A stretch of DNA of 64,000 bases from Geobacteraceae bacterium. Its GTDB lineage: Bacteria; Desulfobacterota; Desulfuromonadia; Geobacterales; Pseudopelobacteraceae. Below are positions 1-10,095 of this stretch, one piece after another. Each line of letters starts with the position of its first letter. Within the stretch, counting starts at the first letter, position 1. The notes under the pieces were generated by a model that saw nothing but the letters and a program-made list of their open reading frames with translations, was not told the DNA's origin and did not search any database. The DNA is taken from contig JAAXTM010000010.1 of NCBI GenBank assembly GCA_013336525.1, positions 1 through 64,000 of the forward strand, given 5' to 3'. A program made the translations under genes and the position numbers.

Positions 1-929
1 TCAGCGGCATAGCCTCTTCAGACCAGAATGATGCTGCCCTGCTGGATGCCGTCCCTGGCCGAATAGCTTATACGACTGACTCTTTTGTTGTTGATCCGAT
101 ATTTTTCCCTGGTGGAACCATCGGCAGCCTGGCTGTGCATGGCACTGTCAACGATCTGGCAATGATGGGGGCCAGGCCGCTTTGGCTGAGCGTCGGGCTG
201 ATTATCGAAGAGGGTTTTAGTAAAGCTGACTTGAGGGTTATTCTGGAGGACATGCGTTCTGCGGCCGATGCTGCCGGCGTTCGCATTGTCACCGGAGATA
301 CCAAGGTTGTGCCGCGCGGCAAGGCCGACAAGATTTTTATCACGACCTCCGGTGTTGGTTCAGTCGAACATACTCTGCCGATTCATGGCGCTAACGCACA
401 GCTAGGAGATGTAATTATCATTAACGGCACAATTGGTGATCACGGCATTGCGGTTATGGCTGGACGAGAGGGGCTTGAGGTTGATACGGAAATAAAAAGC
501 GATTCAGCGGCGCTGAATGGTCTTGTTGCTGACCTTCTAGATGAAATCGGCTCTGACCTGCATGTGCTGCGCGATCCAACCCGTGGTGGTGTGGCAACGA
601 CCATCAAGGAAATAGCGCAGCAGTCAGGCGTCGCCATCACGTTGCGTGAAGAAACGCTGCCGGTAAAGTCTGCTGTTCGTGGGGTCTGCTCCATTCTGGG
701 CCTGGATCCGCTGTTTGTTGCAAATGAGGGGAAGCTGCTGGCATTTGTGTCGGCAAATGCTGCGGAAGCGGCTCTCGAAGTTATCAGGAAACATCCGCTT
801 GGGGGCGATGCTGCTGTCATCGGCATGGTTGAAGCTGGCTTGCCCGGTCGGGTGCAGATGGAGACAACAATTGGCGGCATGCGCGCGGTAGATATGCTTT
901 CTGGAGAACAGTTGCCGAGGATCTGCTGA
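1..929 (+). CDS. hypE: Hydrogenase maturation protein HypE, 5' end outside the window
   Basis: HypE acts with HypF in the cytoplasm to make the cyanide ligands of the NiFe-hydrogenase active site. A carbamoyl group on its C-terminal cysteine is dehydrated using ATP. The frame is open from base 3 and no start is visible, so only the extreme N-terminus is missing. Near the left edge I read TTDSFVVDPIFFPGG and AVHGTVNDLAMMGA, the conserved PurM/AIR-synthase-like ATP-binding region, and a later DPTRGGVAT loop. The protein ends in PRIC, the family's C-terminal Cys. The next gene begins one base after the TGA stop. Other hyp genes are presumably upstream of the window. Confidence 0.95.
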   Translation, partial: SGIASSDQNDAALLDAVPGRIAYTTDSFVVDPIFFPGGTIGSLAVHGTVNDLAMMGARPLWLSVGLIIEEGFSKADLRVILEDMRSAADAAGVRIVTGDTKVVPRGKADKIFITTSGVGSVEHTLPIHGANAQLGDVIIINGTIGDHGIAVMAGREGLEVDTEIKSDSAALNGLVADLLDEIGSDLHVLRDPTRGGVATTIKEIAQQSGVAITLREETLPVKSAVRGVCSILGLDPLFVANEGKLLAFVSANAAEAALEVIRKHPLGGDAAVIGMVEAGLPGRVQMETTIGGMRAVDMLSGEQLPRIC

Positions 930-930
930 T

Positions 931-1416
931 ATGGCAAAGGAAAAAACACCGGTAACCGCTGCAGTACGCCAACTGCGCGCCGAAAAAGTTGCATTTAGCG
1001 ATCATCTCTACGCCTATGAGGAAAAAGGTGGCACCGCCTCCTCCTCCCGGGAACTCAGAGTTGACGAACATGTCGTCATAAAGACATTGGTCATGGAAGA
1101 TGAAAGCCGTGCTCCTCTGATCGTGCTGATGCATGGTGATTTGCAGGTTTCCACCAAGGAACTGGCTCGCTTGCTGGGGGTAAAACAGGTTTCGCCCTGT
1201 TCCGCCGATGTGGCTCAAAGGCATAGTGGTTATCTGGTCGGAGGTACCTCGCCATTCGGGACGCGTCACAAGATGCCGGTTTATATGGAAGGTAGCATCG
1301 CCACTCTGCCAAAGATTTACATCAACGGCGGCAAGAGGGGCTATCTGGTTGAAATTGATCCGGCTGAGCTTGTCAGAGTATTGAAGCCTCACTTGGTAAA
1401 CGTCGGAATAAGATAG
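931..1416 (+). CDS. ybaK: YbaK/EbsC-family aminoacyl-tRNA deacylase
   Basis: A 161-residue protein of the YbaK family, which hydrolyses mischarged tRNA, classically Cys-tRNA(Pro). It covers the whole single-domain fold. Visible family features are VIKTLVMED near residues 48-57, the PLIVLMHGD strand, the LLGVKQVSPCSADVA segment and the GGTSPFGTRHKMPVY loop that lines the active site. It begins one base after the hypE stop, so the two are probably co-transcribed, but no functional link to hydrogenase maturation is implied. Substrate specificity (Cys, Ala or other) cannot be read from sequence alone. Confidence 0.9.
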   Translation: MAKEKTPVTAAVRQLRAEKVAFSDHLYAYEEKGGTASSSRELRVDEHVVIKTLVMEDESRAPLIVLMHGDLQVSTKELARLLGVKQVSPCSADVAQRHSGYLVGGTSPFGTRHKMPVYMEGSIATLPKIYINGGKRGYLVEIDPAELVRVLKPHLVNVGIR

Positions 1417-1430
1417 AGGAGGGGAGTTGC

Positions 1431-1880
1431 ATGATCAGAAAAGCACATATTGCGGATGTGAAGGATATTCAGAAGTTGTTGATGACTTTTGCCAGTCGGG
1501 GGGACATGCTTTCCCGTTCTTTGTCGGAGCTGTACGAATCAATACGTGATTTTTACGTGGTTGAGGAGGATGGTGCTATTCTGGGTGCCGCTGCACTGCA
1601 CATAGTGTGGGACGATCTGGCAGAGGTGCGTTCTGTGGCTGTGACAGAAGATGCTGGTCGCAAAGGGATCGGTAGTCGTCTGGTGCAGGCGTGCATTTCT
1701 GAAGCACACGAAATAGGGTTAAAACGAATATTCTGCCTGACCTATAAACCGGATTTCTTTGCCAAGCATGGCTTTCTGTTAGTCGATAAAGCTGAATTGC
1801 CTCATAAAGTCTGGGGCGATTGTATTAGATGTCCGAAGTTCCCGGATTGTGACGAAAACGCTATGATACTGAACCTTTAA
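1431..1880 (+). CDS. argA: GNAT N-acetyltransferase, ArgA-like short form
   Basis: A 149-residue single-domain GNAT acetyltransferase. The acetyl-CoA loop is visible as RSVAVTEDAGRKGIGSRLV around residues 67-86, followed by FFAKHGFLLVDKAELPHKVW. The C-terminal DCIRCPKFPDCDENAM with three cysteines is typical of the short ArgA-type N-acetylglutamate synthases found in Geobacter relatives, which would make the first intermediate of arginine synthesis. A GAGGGGAG ribosome site precedes the ATG. A strong terminator follows directly. The GNAT fold is certain. The amino-acid substrate is inference from family resemblance. Confidence 0.75.
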   Translation: MIRKAHIADVKDIQKLLMTFASRGDMLSRSLSELYESIRDFYVVEEDGAILGAAALHIVWDDLAEVRSVAVTEDAGRKGIGSRLVQACISEAHEIGLKRIFCLTYKPDFFAKHGFLLVDKAELPHKVWGDCIRCPKFPDCDENAMILNL

Positions 1881-1920
1881 AACCGTAAGGGGCGGCTAGA
1901 TGGCCGCCCCTTACGGTTTT
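1879..1920. terminator. Bidirectional terminator between argA-like gene and diguanylate cyclase
   Basis: A perfect 18-base inverted repeat (1879-1896 against 1903-1920) with a six-base loop. The stem starts with AAAA and ends with TTTT, so it can act on both convergent transcripts. Its left arm overlaps the argA-like stop codon. Confidence 0.9.
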
Positions 1921-1948
1921 ACGAAAACTGCTGCTAAATCTGCTGGAG

Positions 1949-2851
1949 TTAAACCGAAACCTGATTTCTGCCGCGTCGCTTGCTTTCAAACATAAGCTTG
2001 TCGGCGCGATCAATGATAGATTCAACGGTGTCTCCTTTTTGAGCCTCAGTGACTCCAATCGAAACCGTTACTTTTAGTGTTTCTGTATTATCAAGAGTTA
2101 AAACGGAATTTTCAACTAACCTGCGTAAGCGTTCAGTGAGCATAAACAGATCTTCTGTTTTCGTATTTATCAGCAGGACTACAAACTCCTCGCCTCCCCA
2201 TCGCCCAATAATGTCAAAGGAACGGAGACTGTTGGCTAAAGTCGTACCGACCATTTTGAGAATGCGATCCCCAATGTTGTGACCGTGAGTATCATTGATC
2301 TGTTTGAAGTGGTCAACGTCTATAAAGAGGACTGAAAAGCCAAAGCCGTATCGTTTTAACTCATCAAGGCGTGCCGCAAGACTGATTTCAACAAAGCGTC
2401 TGTTTGCAATGCCGGTTAATTGGTCATGCATAGCCTGTTCCTGGAGCTCTTCAAGGCGCTGTCGCATGGCATAACGTGGTGAATTGCCGCTGTGTATTTC
2501 TATTGCAACTACATATTGCTGATCAACCTCTCGAACCGGAGCGATCCGGATAGATATTGGCAGCAGGTGGCCTTCCTTGTGGCTGATATAAGCCTCAATT
2601 TCAGTCATGGTTTCAATGTCAAAGGCCCGCCGGATCTGGAAATTATTGCTTTCACAGAGCTGATTTCCCTGCTTGTCAAGCGGATGAATAATATCACAAT
2701 AATTTCTGCCTTGAACCTCTGCAGAGTTATAGCCGGTCAGACTGGTGGCGCCATTATTCCAGTAGGTGATACAACCCTCTTTATCCACAAAAAAAATGCC
2801 GTCGTATAAATTGTCCAAAATCTCACGGTAAAAATCAACTGTTTCCAGCAT
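1949..2851 (-). CDS. PAS-GGDEF diguanylate cyclase
   Basis: A 300-residue cytoplasmic protein. Residues about 5-125 form a PAS domain (DGIFFVDKEGCITYWNNGA) and residues about 135-300 a GGDEF domain that makes c-di-GMP from two GTP. The catalytic motif is RWGGEEFVVLL, the active GGEEF form, preceded by the metal-binding FIDVDHFKQINDTHGH. No transmembrane segment is seen. I do not see a clear RxxD inhibitory site just before the motif (the residues there are SFDIIGRW). It lies 29 bases downstream of the Rrf2 gene and may share its transcript. Confidence 0.93.
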   Translation of the reverse strand: MLETVDFYREILDNLYDGIFFVDKEGCITYWNNGATSLTGYNSAEVQGRNYCDIIHPLDKQGNQLCESNNFQIRRAFDIETMTEIEAYISHKEGHLLPISIRIAPVREVDQQYVVAIEIHSGNSPRYAMRQRLEELQEQAMHDQLTGIANRRFVEISLAARLDELKRYGFGFSVLFIDVDHFKQINDTHGHNIGDRILKMVGTTLANSLRSFDIIGRWGGEEFVVLLINTKTEDLFMLTERLRRLVENSVLTLDNTETLKVTVSIGVTEAQKGDTVESIIDRADKLMFESKRRGRNQVSV

Positions 2852-2880
2852 GGTTCCTCTTTTAAAAAAATCAGGGAGTG

Positions 2881-3357
2881 TCAGATGTGGTACATGTGGC
2901 GATGATCAGTTTCCTTTTCAATACCCATGTCGTGAGCGCGCTGACAGAGGGTTTCCAGGGTCATGCCGCTAAACAGAGTGTCAAGTAGTGAGTTTGCCTC
3001 TGCCCATACGGACTGGGTGACACATTTCCCATCAAAAGGGCACTCTGTTTTACGGCGTCTTTTCTTAGGCGTAATCCCGTCGCAGTCAACCAGCAGCACA
3101 TCCTGCTCGGTGGCATTCAGGATTTCAAGAACCGAAATCTCACTCGGCTTGCGTGACAGAGCATATCCGCCCTGTGGCCCACGTTTGCTTTTCAGGAGAC
3201 CGGCACGTTTCAGGTTCTGGAAAATCTGTTCAAGATAGCGCGGAGAAATCTGCTGCCGCCGGGAGATGTCCTGAATCTGGACAGGTTCATGGCCGCAGTT
3301 GTACGCGATGTCAATCATGGCACGCAGGCCGTATCTGCTTTTAGTGGAGAGGCGCAT
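2881..3357 (-). CDS. Rrf2-family transcriptional regulator
   Basis: A 158-residue winged-helix regulator. The start is the ATG at 3357 with GGGAG eight bases upstream. A longer in-frame ATG further out lacks a comparable site. The N-terminus MRLSTKSRYGLRAMIDIA and the HTH ISRRQQISPRYLEQIFQNL are classic Rrf2/IscR. The wing has the GPQGGYALSR motif. Three cysteines follow with spacing C-x13-C-x5-C (CDG... ECPFDGKC). IscR uses C-x5-C-x5-C to hold a 2Fe-2S cluster, so a cluster is plausible but the first spacing is longer. No iscS/iscU genes are adjacent. The target regulon is unknown. Confidence 0.9.
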   Translation of the reverse strand: MRLSTKSRYGLRAMIDIAYNCGHEPVQIQDISRRQQISPRYLEQIFQNLKRAGLLKSKRGPQGGYALSRKPSEISVLEILNATEQDVLLVDCDGITPKKRRRKTECPFDGKCVTQSVWAEANSLLDTLFSGMTLETLCQRAHDMGIEKETDHRHMYHI

Positions 3358-3451
3358 GTTATTTACTCCCTTCTGGATTAAAAACATAAAATTATTACGG
3401 ATGCAGACCATGATTGTCAAGTAAATAAGCTCTAAGGCGTTAACTCGCTTG

Positions 3452-4186
3452 TCATGTTTGTGCCGTGCGGGCGATTGTTGCAGCGATAACTACATCCGCA
3501 CCGGCTTTTTTCAGCTCTTTTGCGCACTCATCCATCGTGCTGCCGGTTGTCATTACATCATCCAGCAACAGTATTCGTTTTCCTACTACCTGATCTGGTT
3601 TGGATACCGTAAAGGCCCCCTTCACATTCACCCGGCGCTGTGCCGCCGTGAGATCAATCTGAGGTTCTGTTGGCCTGGATCTGATAAGAGCGTTTGGGGT
3701 TATCGGCAGTGATAGCTGACGTGAAATGGTTTTGCCGAGTAGTACCGCCTGATTAAAGCCGCGTTGCTGAAGGCGGGAGCGATGCAGGGGAACAGGAACT
3801 ATGAGGTGGAGATTCTTGTCCGCCAGAAAAAGGTTCATTCCTTCCAGAGCCAAGAGCGCCAGCGGATTTCGCAGATGTGTCTTCCTGTTATATTTGAAGG
3901 AATGGATCAGGTCGCGTATGGGACCTTCATAGAGGAAGTGCGCTCTGGCGGCATCAAAATGTGGTGGATTTCTCAGGCACGCGCTGCAGCGGTGATCGCC
4001 CCCTGTCCCGATAAAGGGGATTCCACAGACCGGGCAGAGAGGAGACGAAACGAGCGGCAAGCTATCACGGCAGGTCTGGCAGATATGGAGCCTACCGGCG
4101 TTGGGAATAAATGAATGGCAGATATGGCAGAGAGGAGGCAGAAAAACGTCAAGCAGCGCATGGAAAAGCTGCTTGACTGAAAACAT
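3452..4186 (-). CDS. comF: ComF-family phosphoribosyltransferase-like protein
   Basis: A 244-residue ComF protein. The N-terminus has a zinc-finger-like set of cysteines (CHICHSF, CQTCRD, CPVCGIPF, CSAC at about residues 18-70). The C-terminal half is a type I phosphoribosyltransferase fold with the PRPP-binding signature RILLLDDVMTTGSTM near residues 203-217. ComF proteins are linked to DNA uptake in naturally competent bacteria, but the catalytic role is unknown. The ATG lies immediately after the stop of the upstream LUD gene with no gap, so the two are likely translationally coupled. Confidence 0.9.
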   Translation of the reverse strand: MFSVKQLFHALLDVFLPPLCHICHSFIPNAGRLHICQTCRDSLPLVSSPLCPVCGIPFIGTGGDHRCSACLRNPPHFDAARAHFLYEGPIRDLIHSFKYNRKTHLRNPLALLALEGMNLFLADKNLHLIVPVPLHRSRLQQRGFNQAVLLGKTISRQLSLPITPNALIRSRPTEPQIDLTAAQRRVNVKGAFTVSKPDQVVGKRILLLDDVMTTGSTMDECAKELKKAGADVVIAATIARTAQT

Positions 4187-4840
4187 CTAAAACCCCATGT
4201 CGGCGTTGACTATCAGAACATGAAGGTCAGTAAAGCGCGGCTTGCGATCGATAATAGTGGTGACCCGGCAGAGACGGTCCGGTGAGTTGCAATCGCTGCA
4301 AAAGCCGGTGTCGGCGCATGGTGTTTTGAAATTAAGGCGTTTTGAATTGGGTGGCGTTGCCCAGGCTTTGACCCGCTCGATAGCATTCTGAGGTGTGCCG
4401 TCAACCAGTTTGTTGCGTCCGGCAACGACAATGACCCTGCGTGGTCCAAAGAACATTGCCGCGACACGGTTACCGGTTGCATCAATATTGACTAGTTCAC
4501 CGTTCAGAGTCAGTGCATTGCAGCCGGAAAGAAACAGGTCGCAGGTTAGTTGCCGACGCATGATTTCCATCTTTTCATCACGAGAAAGAGCCGGTGAAGC
4601 ATGGTTGAGGATCTCTTTGCCCTGTTCCTGCAGCCTCTGCTCAACCCCAAGCGAGACAATCGACATGGAACCACCAAAGCCGACCGTAACGGAATCCGCT
4701 GCATTGGTGATGATATAGTCTGCAGCCGCCTGAGGAGTGGGACAATACAGGGCGGTAAAGCTGTTCTTGGCAAGTGATTCAACAGCTTTCAGGCACTTCT
4801 GCTCATGGGTCCAGTAGGTAAGATCTTCTGTCATTCCCAT
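4187..4840 (-). CDS. LUD-domain (LutC/YkgG-like) protein
   Basis: A 217-residue LUD-domain protein (formerly DUF162). Family features are VGFGGSMSIVSLGV, the DLFLSGCNALTLNGELVN segment, NRVAAMFFGPRRVIVVAG, and a C-terminal Cys cluster CADTGFCSDCNSPDRLC. Members act in lactate oxidation complexes (LutC) or as stand-alone proteins. No lutA or lutB is nearby, so a lactate role is not supported here. The start has GGAG six bases upstream. It follows the cyclophilin gene by nine bases and abuts comF, forming a three-gene unit. Confidence 0.85.
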   Translation of the reverse strand: MGMTEDLTYWTHEQKCLKAVESLAKNSFTALYCPTPQAAADYIITNAADSVTVGFGGSMSIVSLGVEQRLQEQGKEILNHASPALSRDEKMEIMRRQLTCDLFLSGCNALTLNGELVNIDATGNRVAAMFFGPRRVIVVAGRNKLVDGTPQNAIERVKAWATPPNSKRLNFKTPCADTGFCSDCNSPDRLCRVTTIIDRKPRFTDLHVLIVNADMGF

Positions 4841-4849
4841 ATAATGCTC

Positions 4850-5422
4850 CTACTTCAATAATATCACAGACTTGATGACAACAGGGGTCTCTGGTACGTT
4901 AGGGAAACCACGTGTAACTGTCTTCACTGCAGCAATTTTATCAACGACGTCCATACCTTCAACAACCTTGCCGAACACAGCATAACCGAAGCCCTGCTGG
5001 GTTTTGTCGCGTTGGTTGAGGAAGTCATTGTTGACGGTATTAATGAAAAACTGCGCTGTGGCAGAATCAACGATGCCGGTGCGTGCCATAGCCAAGGTCC
5101 CACGCAGGTTTTTAAGCCCGTTTCCCGCTTCGTTCTTGATGGGAGCCTCAGTTGGTTTCTGTTTGAGATCTGCGGTGAAGCCGCCACCCTGAACCATGAA
5201 ACCTGAAATGACGCGGTGGAAGATCGTGCTGCTATAAAAACCGCTGTTGGTATAGTTTAAAAAGTTCTTGACGCTGAGCGGAGCTTCCTTTTCAAAAAGC
5301 TCAATCTTTATGTTGCCGAGACTTGTCTCCATTACGACGGTCGGGTTGTTCTTTACTTCGGCACAGGCGATTCCAGCCATGAGACAGATCAGTGCAACGG
5401 CGCTCAATATTGTTTTAACCAT
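4850..5422 (-). CDS. Exported cyclophilin-type peptidyl-prolyl isomerase
   Basis: A 190-residue cyclophilin that catalyses cis-trans isomerisation at prolines. The first 21 residues ([20 protein letters not shown]) form a signal peptide, with AxA-like cleavage or lipidation at the Cys, so it acts in the envelope. The active-site signature is [14 protein letters not shown], followed by LAMARTG and [25 protein letters not shown] is the C-terminal family block. It resembles PpiA. It is first in a unit with the LUD and comF genes. Confidence 0.93.
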   Translation of the reverse strand: MVKTILSAVALICLMAGIACAEVKNNPTVVMETSLGNIKIELFEKEAPLSVKNFLNYTNSGFYSSTIFHRVISGFMVQGGGFTADLKQKPTEAPIKNEAGNGLKNLRGTLAMARTGIVDSATAQFFINTVNNDFLNQRDKTQQGFGYAVFGKVVEGMDVVDKIAAVKTVTRGFPNVPETPVVIKSVILLK

Positions 5423-5484
5423 AATACCCTCCGATAATTTTGTTCATTGGAATTGCTGCAATATACGACAGGCAGCTCATGAAA

Positions 5485-6444
5485 TCAATCACAGCACGCA
5501 CACTCTATTACCAGCTCAGCCAGGCAGGAAATGAAGGCCGGTGAGCTGTTGAGCGCTTCGGTGCGTCGAAAATCCATGATTCCGAGAACTGCCGCTTCTT
5601 CCTTGTATTGGATATCTATTTCGTAAAGTGTCTCAATGTGATCGGATACGAATGAGAGCGGCACCATCAACAGCTGCTTGCATCCGCTTCCGGCCAGTTC
5701 GGCTATTTTAGCTTCAGTGGACGGTTCCAGCCATTTGACCGGTCCGGCGCGCGACTGGAAGGCGAGATGGTGAGATACATCGCTGAAATTCTCCATTACC
5801 AGGCGTACAGTTGTCTGAATATGCTCAAGGTAGGGATCGCCGGAATCGATGAATGATTGCGGCAGTCCATGAGCTGAGAAAACGAGCTGAACTGCACTTC
5901 GATCGGGGAAACCGGCCAGTCCATGCTCAATCTTTTCTGCCAGAGCGGCTATATAGGAGGGACGATCATAGAACTGGCGGATGTAGCTAAGGCTGAACTG
6001 GGCAGCGGATTTTTTCAGTTCCCGTTCAAGTTCATTGATGCTTGAACCGACCGTAGCGCGGGAATAATGCGGATAGAGCGAAAGAACAATGACCTTGGTG
6101 ATTCCTTCACGTGAGATGGCGGCCAGCGCCTCGGCACTGTCCGGTTTTGAATAGCGCATGGCCACAAAACAACGATAGTTCGTACCGAGAGCTGCTTCCA
6201 GAGCAACAGCCTGTTGCTCGGTAAGTTCGCGAATAGGGGATCTTCCGCCGATCTTGCGGTAATATTCCATGACTTTCCTGGAGCGGCGGCGCGCAATGAA
6301 GCGGGCAATGGTCGGCTGCAGAAAAGACGGTCCGATGCGGATAATGTCGCGGTCGGAAAAAAGATTATAAAGAAAAGGTTCGATGGCGGCTAACGAATCG
6401 GCACCCCCCATCTGGAGCAGCAACACGGCAGTTTTTTCAGGCAT
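5485..6444 (-). CDS. hemH: Ferrochelatase
   Basis: Inserts Fe2+ into protoporphyrin IX (or coproporphyrin in some lineages), the last step of haem synthesis. The protein has 319 residues, the normal length. The N-terminal [20 protein letters not shown] is the usual start block. [16 protein letters not shown] carries the catalytic His, and [18 protein letters not shown] and [16 protein letters not shown] carry the other metal and porphyrin contacts. High haem demand is expected given the many c-type cytochromes in this window. The start lies four bases after the cupin stop, so both are in one transcript. Confidence 0.95.
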   Translation of the reverse strand: MPEKTAVLLLQMGGADSLAAIEPFLYNLFSDRDIIRIGPSFLQPTIARFIARRRSRKVMEYYRKIGGRSPIRELTEQQAVALEAALGTNYRCFVAMRYSKPDSAEALAAISREGITKVIVLSLYPHYSRATVGSSINELERELKKSAAQFSLSYIRQFYDRPSYIAALAEKIEHGLAGFPDRSAVQLVFSAHGLPQSFIDSGDPYLEHIQTTVRLVMENFSDVSHHLAFQSRAGPVKWLEPSTEAKIAELAGSGCKQLLMVPLSFVSDHIETLYEIDIQYKEEAAVLGIMDFRRTEALNSSPAFISCLAELVIECACCD

Positions 6445-6447
6445 ATC

Positions 6448-6765
6448 TCACGCCCGGATCATGGTCAGCAGCATTTTAAAAGGCTTGACCGCTTTCAGTT
6501 CGTGCGGGATGTTGGCCGGCATGATAATCATCTGTCCGGCGACGACAGTTTGTGTTTCTCCATTGATAACCACATCCGCTTCACCATCGACTACCTGCAC
6601 AACAGCATCAAATGGTGCGGTATGCTCGCTTAATCCCTGACCGGCACCAAAAGAAAACATCGTCAGAGTGCCGATCTTCTTGTCGATCAGTGTCTTGCTT
6701 ACAACCGAACCATCCTGATATGAAACCAGTTCACTCAAGGTCAATGCTTTACCTATTAATTCCAT
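6448..6765 (-). CDS. Small cupin-domain protein
   Basis: A 105-residue single cupin barrel. The metal-binding motif 1 is degenerate (GLSEHTAPFDAVVQVVDGEA, one clear His) and motif 2 reads QMIIMPANIPHELKAV with one His. The function is unknown. Similar small cupins bind a metal ion or act as sensors. AGGAG precedes the ATG by about six bases. It precedes hemH by four bases, so a link to metal or haem handling is possible but unproven. Confidence 0.8.
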   Translation of the reverse strand: MELIGKALTLSELVSYQDGSVVSKTLIDKKIGTLTMFSFGAGQGLSEHTAPFDAVVQVVDGEADVVINGETQTVVAGQMIIMPANIPHELKAVKPFKMLLTMIRA

Positions 6766-6826
6766 GAACGCTCCTGTCTATACAAAGTTTAATGCATGTA
6801 TTTTTGACATACTATCGCATCAGCAG

Positions 6827-6861
6827 CAAAAAACAAAGGCGGAAAACCGAAGTTTTCCGCC
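6827..6861 (-). terminator. Terminator after groEL
   Basis: Ten-base inverted repeat (6838-6847 with 6852-6861) and a CGAA-type tetraloop. On the minus strand the hairpin is followed by a T-rich run. It ends the groES-groEL transcript. Confidence 0.88.
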
Positions 6862-6911
6862 AATGGACTTAACGTATGAATCTTTGTAGCAACAGGGTGT
6901 AGTTGTACGGA

Positions 6912-8585
<1,674 letters not shown>

Positions 8586-8637
8586 TTAATTTATTTGTAA
8601 TGTCAGTGACGAATTGTCTTCGCCAGTTTTTATTGAA

Positions 8638-8925
8638 TTATTCTACTACGGCGAGGATGTCGTCTTCACGCATCATTAAGTAGTCGTTGCCATCAACTTT
8701 AACTTCTGTCCCGGCATATTTGCCGAACAGAACGATGTCGCCGATTTTTACATCCAGCGGCAGAACTTTGCCGTCTTCAGTTTTCTTGCCGTTGCCGGCA
8801 GCTACGATTTCGCCGCGCTGTGGTTTTTCTTTAGCAGTCTCAGGGATGAAAAGACCTCCGGCAGTTTTGGTCTCTTCTTCAACTCTTTTTACGATGATAC
8901 GGTCCTGAAGTGGTCGTAAATTCAT
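8638..8925 (-). CDS. groS: Co-chaperonin GroES
   Basis: Ten-kilodalton lid of the GroEL chamber, 95 residues. [18 protein letters not shown] and the mobile loop [19 protein letters not shown] are visible, and [15 protein letters not shown] closes the family pattern. AGAAGGAGAA gives a strong ribosome site. It is the first gene of the groES-groEL operon, 48 bases downstream of the CIRCE element, so it should respond to HrcA. Confidence 0.98.
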   Translation of the reverse strand: MNLRPLQDRIIVKRVEEETKTAGGLFIPETAKEKPQRGEIVAAGNGKKTEDGKVLPLDVKIGDIVLFGKYAGTEVKVDGNDYLMMREDDILAVVE

Positions 8926-8973
8926 CTGTTCTTCTCCTTTCTATCCTTGTGTGGTGTGGTGGTAAAGTTGAAA

Positions 8974-9000
8974 TTAGCACTCACAACTGCTGAGTGCTAA
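8974..9000 (-). promoter_or_regulatory. CIRCE operator (HrcA site)
   Basis: Perfect TTAGCACTC-N9-GAGTGCTAA inverted repeat, the consensus CIRCE element bound by the heat-shock repressor HrcA. It lies between the groES promoter and its start codon. hrcA itself is not in the window. Confidence 0.97.
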
Positions 9001-9009
9001 TACACACGG

Positions 9010-9038
9010 AATATAAACAGCGTCCTTTCAAAAATCAA
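9010..9038 (-). promoter_or_regulatory. groESL sigma-70 type promoter
   Basis: On the minus strand TTGATT (9038-9033) is separated by exactly 17 bases from TATATT (9015-9010). Transcription would start near 9003, at the edge of the CIRCE operator, which is the expected repressible arrangement. Matches to the consensus are four of six and five of six. Confidence 0.7.
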
Positions 9039-9152
9039 GGGGTAACTGAAATATTTTGTGGCGGGGGCAGTAAGGAGATAATGTCGCGGTGTCTGTTATG
9101 TAAGGCCTTGTGGGAGTTTGCCTACAAATAAAAGGGTTAGGTCAAAAGCCTC

Positions 9153-10001
9153 TCAGTCAAAAAAACTTTTCTCGTGTTCAAAGGTTTCGGTAAATATCTC
9201 AAGCATTGCGTCAAGCATTTCCTGGTTAATACCCAGAACCGTTGCAGGAACTGATTCAATTATATTCAGCTCTGATTCGGGTTCTCTTATTCCGATGCCG
9301 ATTTTCCGGCAAAACATATCGGAAAGTCCAGCAACACAGGCGAGTTTTACCGAATACTCTTCTTCATCCGCATTGAAAGCAAAATCGTGGTGATTTAAGA
9401 CTGCGTTTATTATTGTATCGGGGAAATTCCATTTATTGAGCACTAAGGCCCCTACTTCGGCATGCGAATATGAGTAGATCCGCTTTTCAGCTTCAGTAAA
9501 GGAAATTTGCTCATTGTAACTGATCTCCATTACCGTATGAAATTTCTTGTTATCAAGAAAATTCATAATATTCTTGCCGATATCATGAAATAAACCGCAG
9601 AGGAATGCCTCGTCACCGCGAACGCTTTCTGTATCTTTGGCTATTAGCCGTGCCGCTAAGCCTGCTCCATATGAATGTTCCCACAGCATTTTTTCTGTAA
9701 GCCCATACGGTTGATATACCTGTTTAGTAGAAGCGGCAATAACAAGAGTCTTTAACGTATTAAGTCCCAAAGTCATAATGGCATGCGGCAGCGTCTGGAT
9801 TTGACGGGAGCTCCCATAAAACGTTGAATTCGACATCTTTAGTACACAGGCTGAAATAGATGAATCCGAAGCTACTACCTTTGAAATTTCCTCTACCGAA
9901 ACATTCTCATCTTCGGACAGTTGCATTACCTTTGTGGCAATTGCCGGAATAGTTGGAAGGGTGTCTGCATTCTTAATCAAATATTCTAATTCCTGGTTCA
10001 T
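9153..10001 (-). CDS. HDOD-domain signalling protein
   Basis: A 282-residue stand-alone HDOD protein. The fold is a catalytically silent HD-type helical domain often coupled to c-di-GMP or two-component signalling. Visible blocks are LPTIPAIATKVMQLSEDENVS-like N-terminus, SDSSISACVLKMSNSTFYG, ALPHAIMTLGLNTLKTLV-like middle, and a HDIGKNI motif preceded by FLCGLF, with a later HAEVGALVLNKWNFP. HDIGK retains the His-Asp pair. No partner gene is adjacent: groES is upstream in the opposite sense of distance and a radical SAM gene lies behind it. The target process is unknown. Confidence 0.88.
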   Translation of the reverse strand: MNQELEYLIKNADTLPTIPAIATKVMQLSEDENVSVEEISKVVASDSSISACVLKMSNSTFYGSSRQIQTLPHAIMTLGLNTLKTLVIAASTKQVYQPYGLTEKMLWEHSYGAGLAARLIAKDTESVRGDEAFLCGLFHDIGKNIMNFLDNKKFHTVMEISYNEQISFTEAEKRIYSYSHAEVGALVLNKWNFPDTIINAVLNHHDFAFNADEEEYSVKLACVAGLSDMFCRKIGIGIREPESELNIIESVPATVLGINQEMLDAMLEIFTETFEHEKSFFD

Positions 10002-10095
10002 GTGCTATTTTTCCCCTTTAATGAGGTTGACTGCGAGCAAATATTTTTATAACTACCACATTTATGATCTATTTAAATAACAATTTCCCAAAGAT

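Noticed and set aside
4187-4840. Lactate oxidation locus (lutABC)
   Set aside because: Only the LUD protein is present. lutA and lutB are absent from the neighbourhood.
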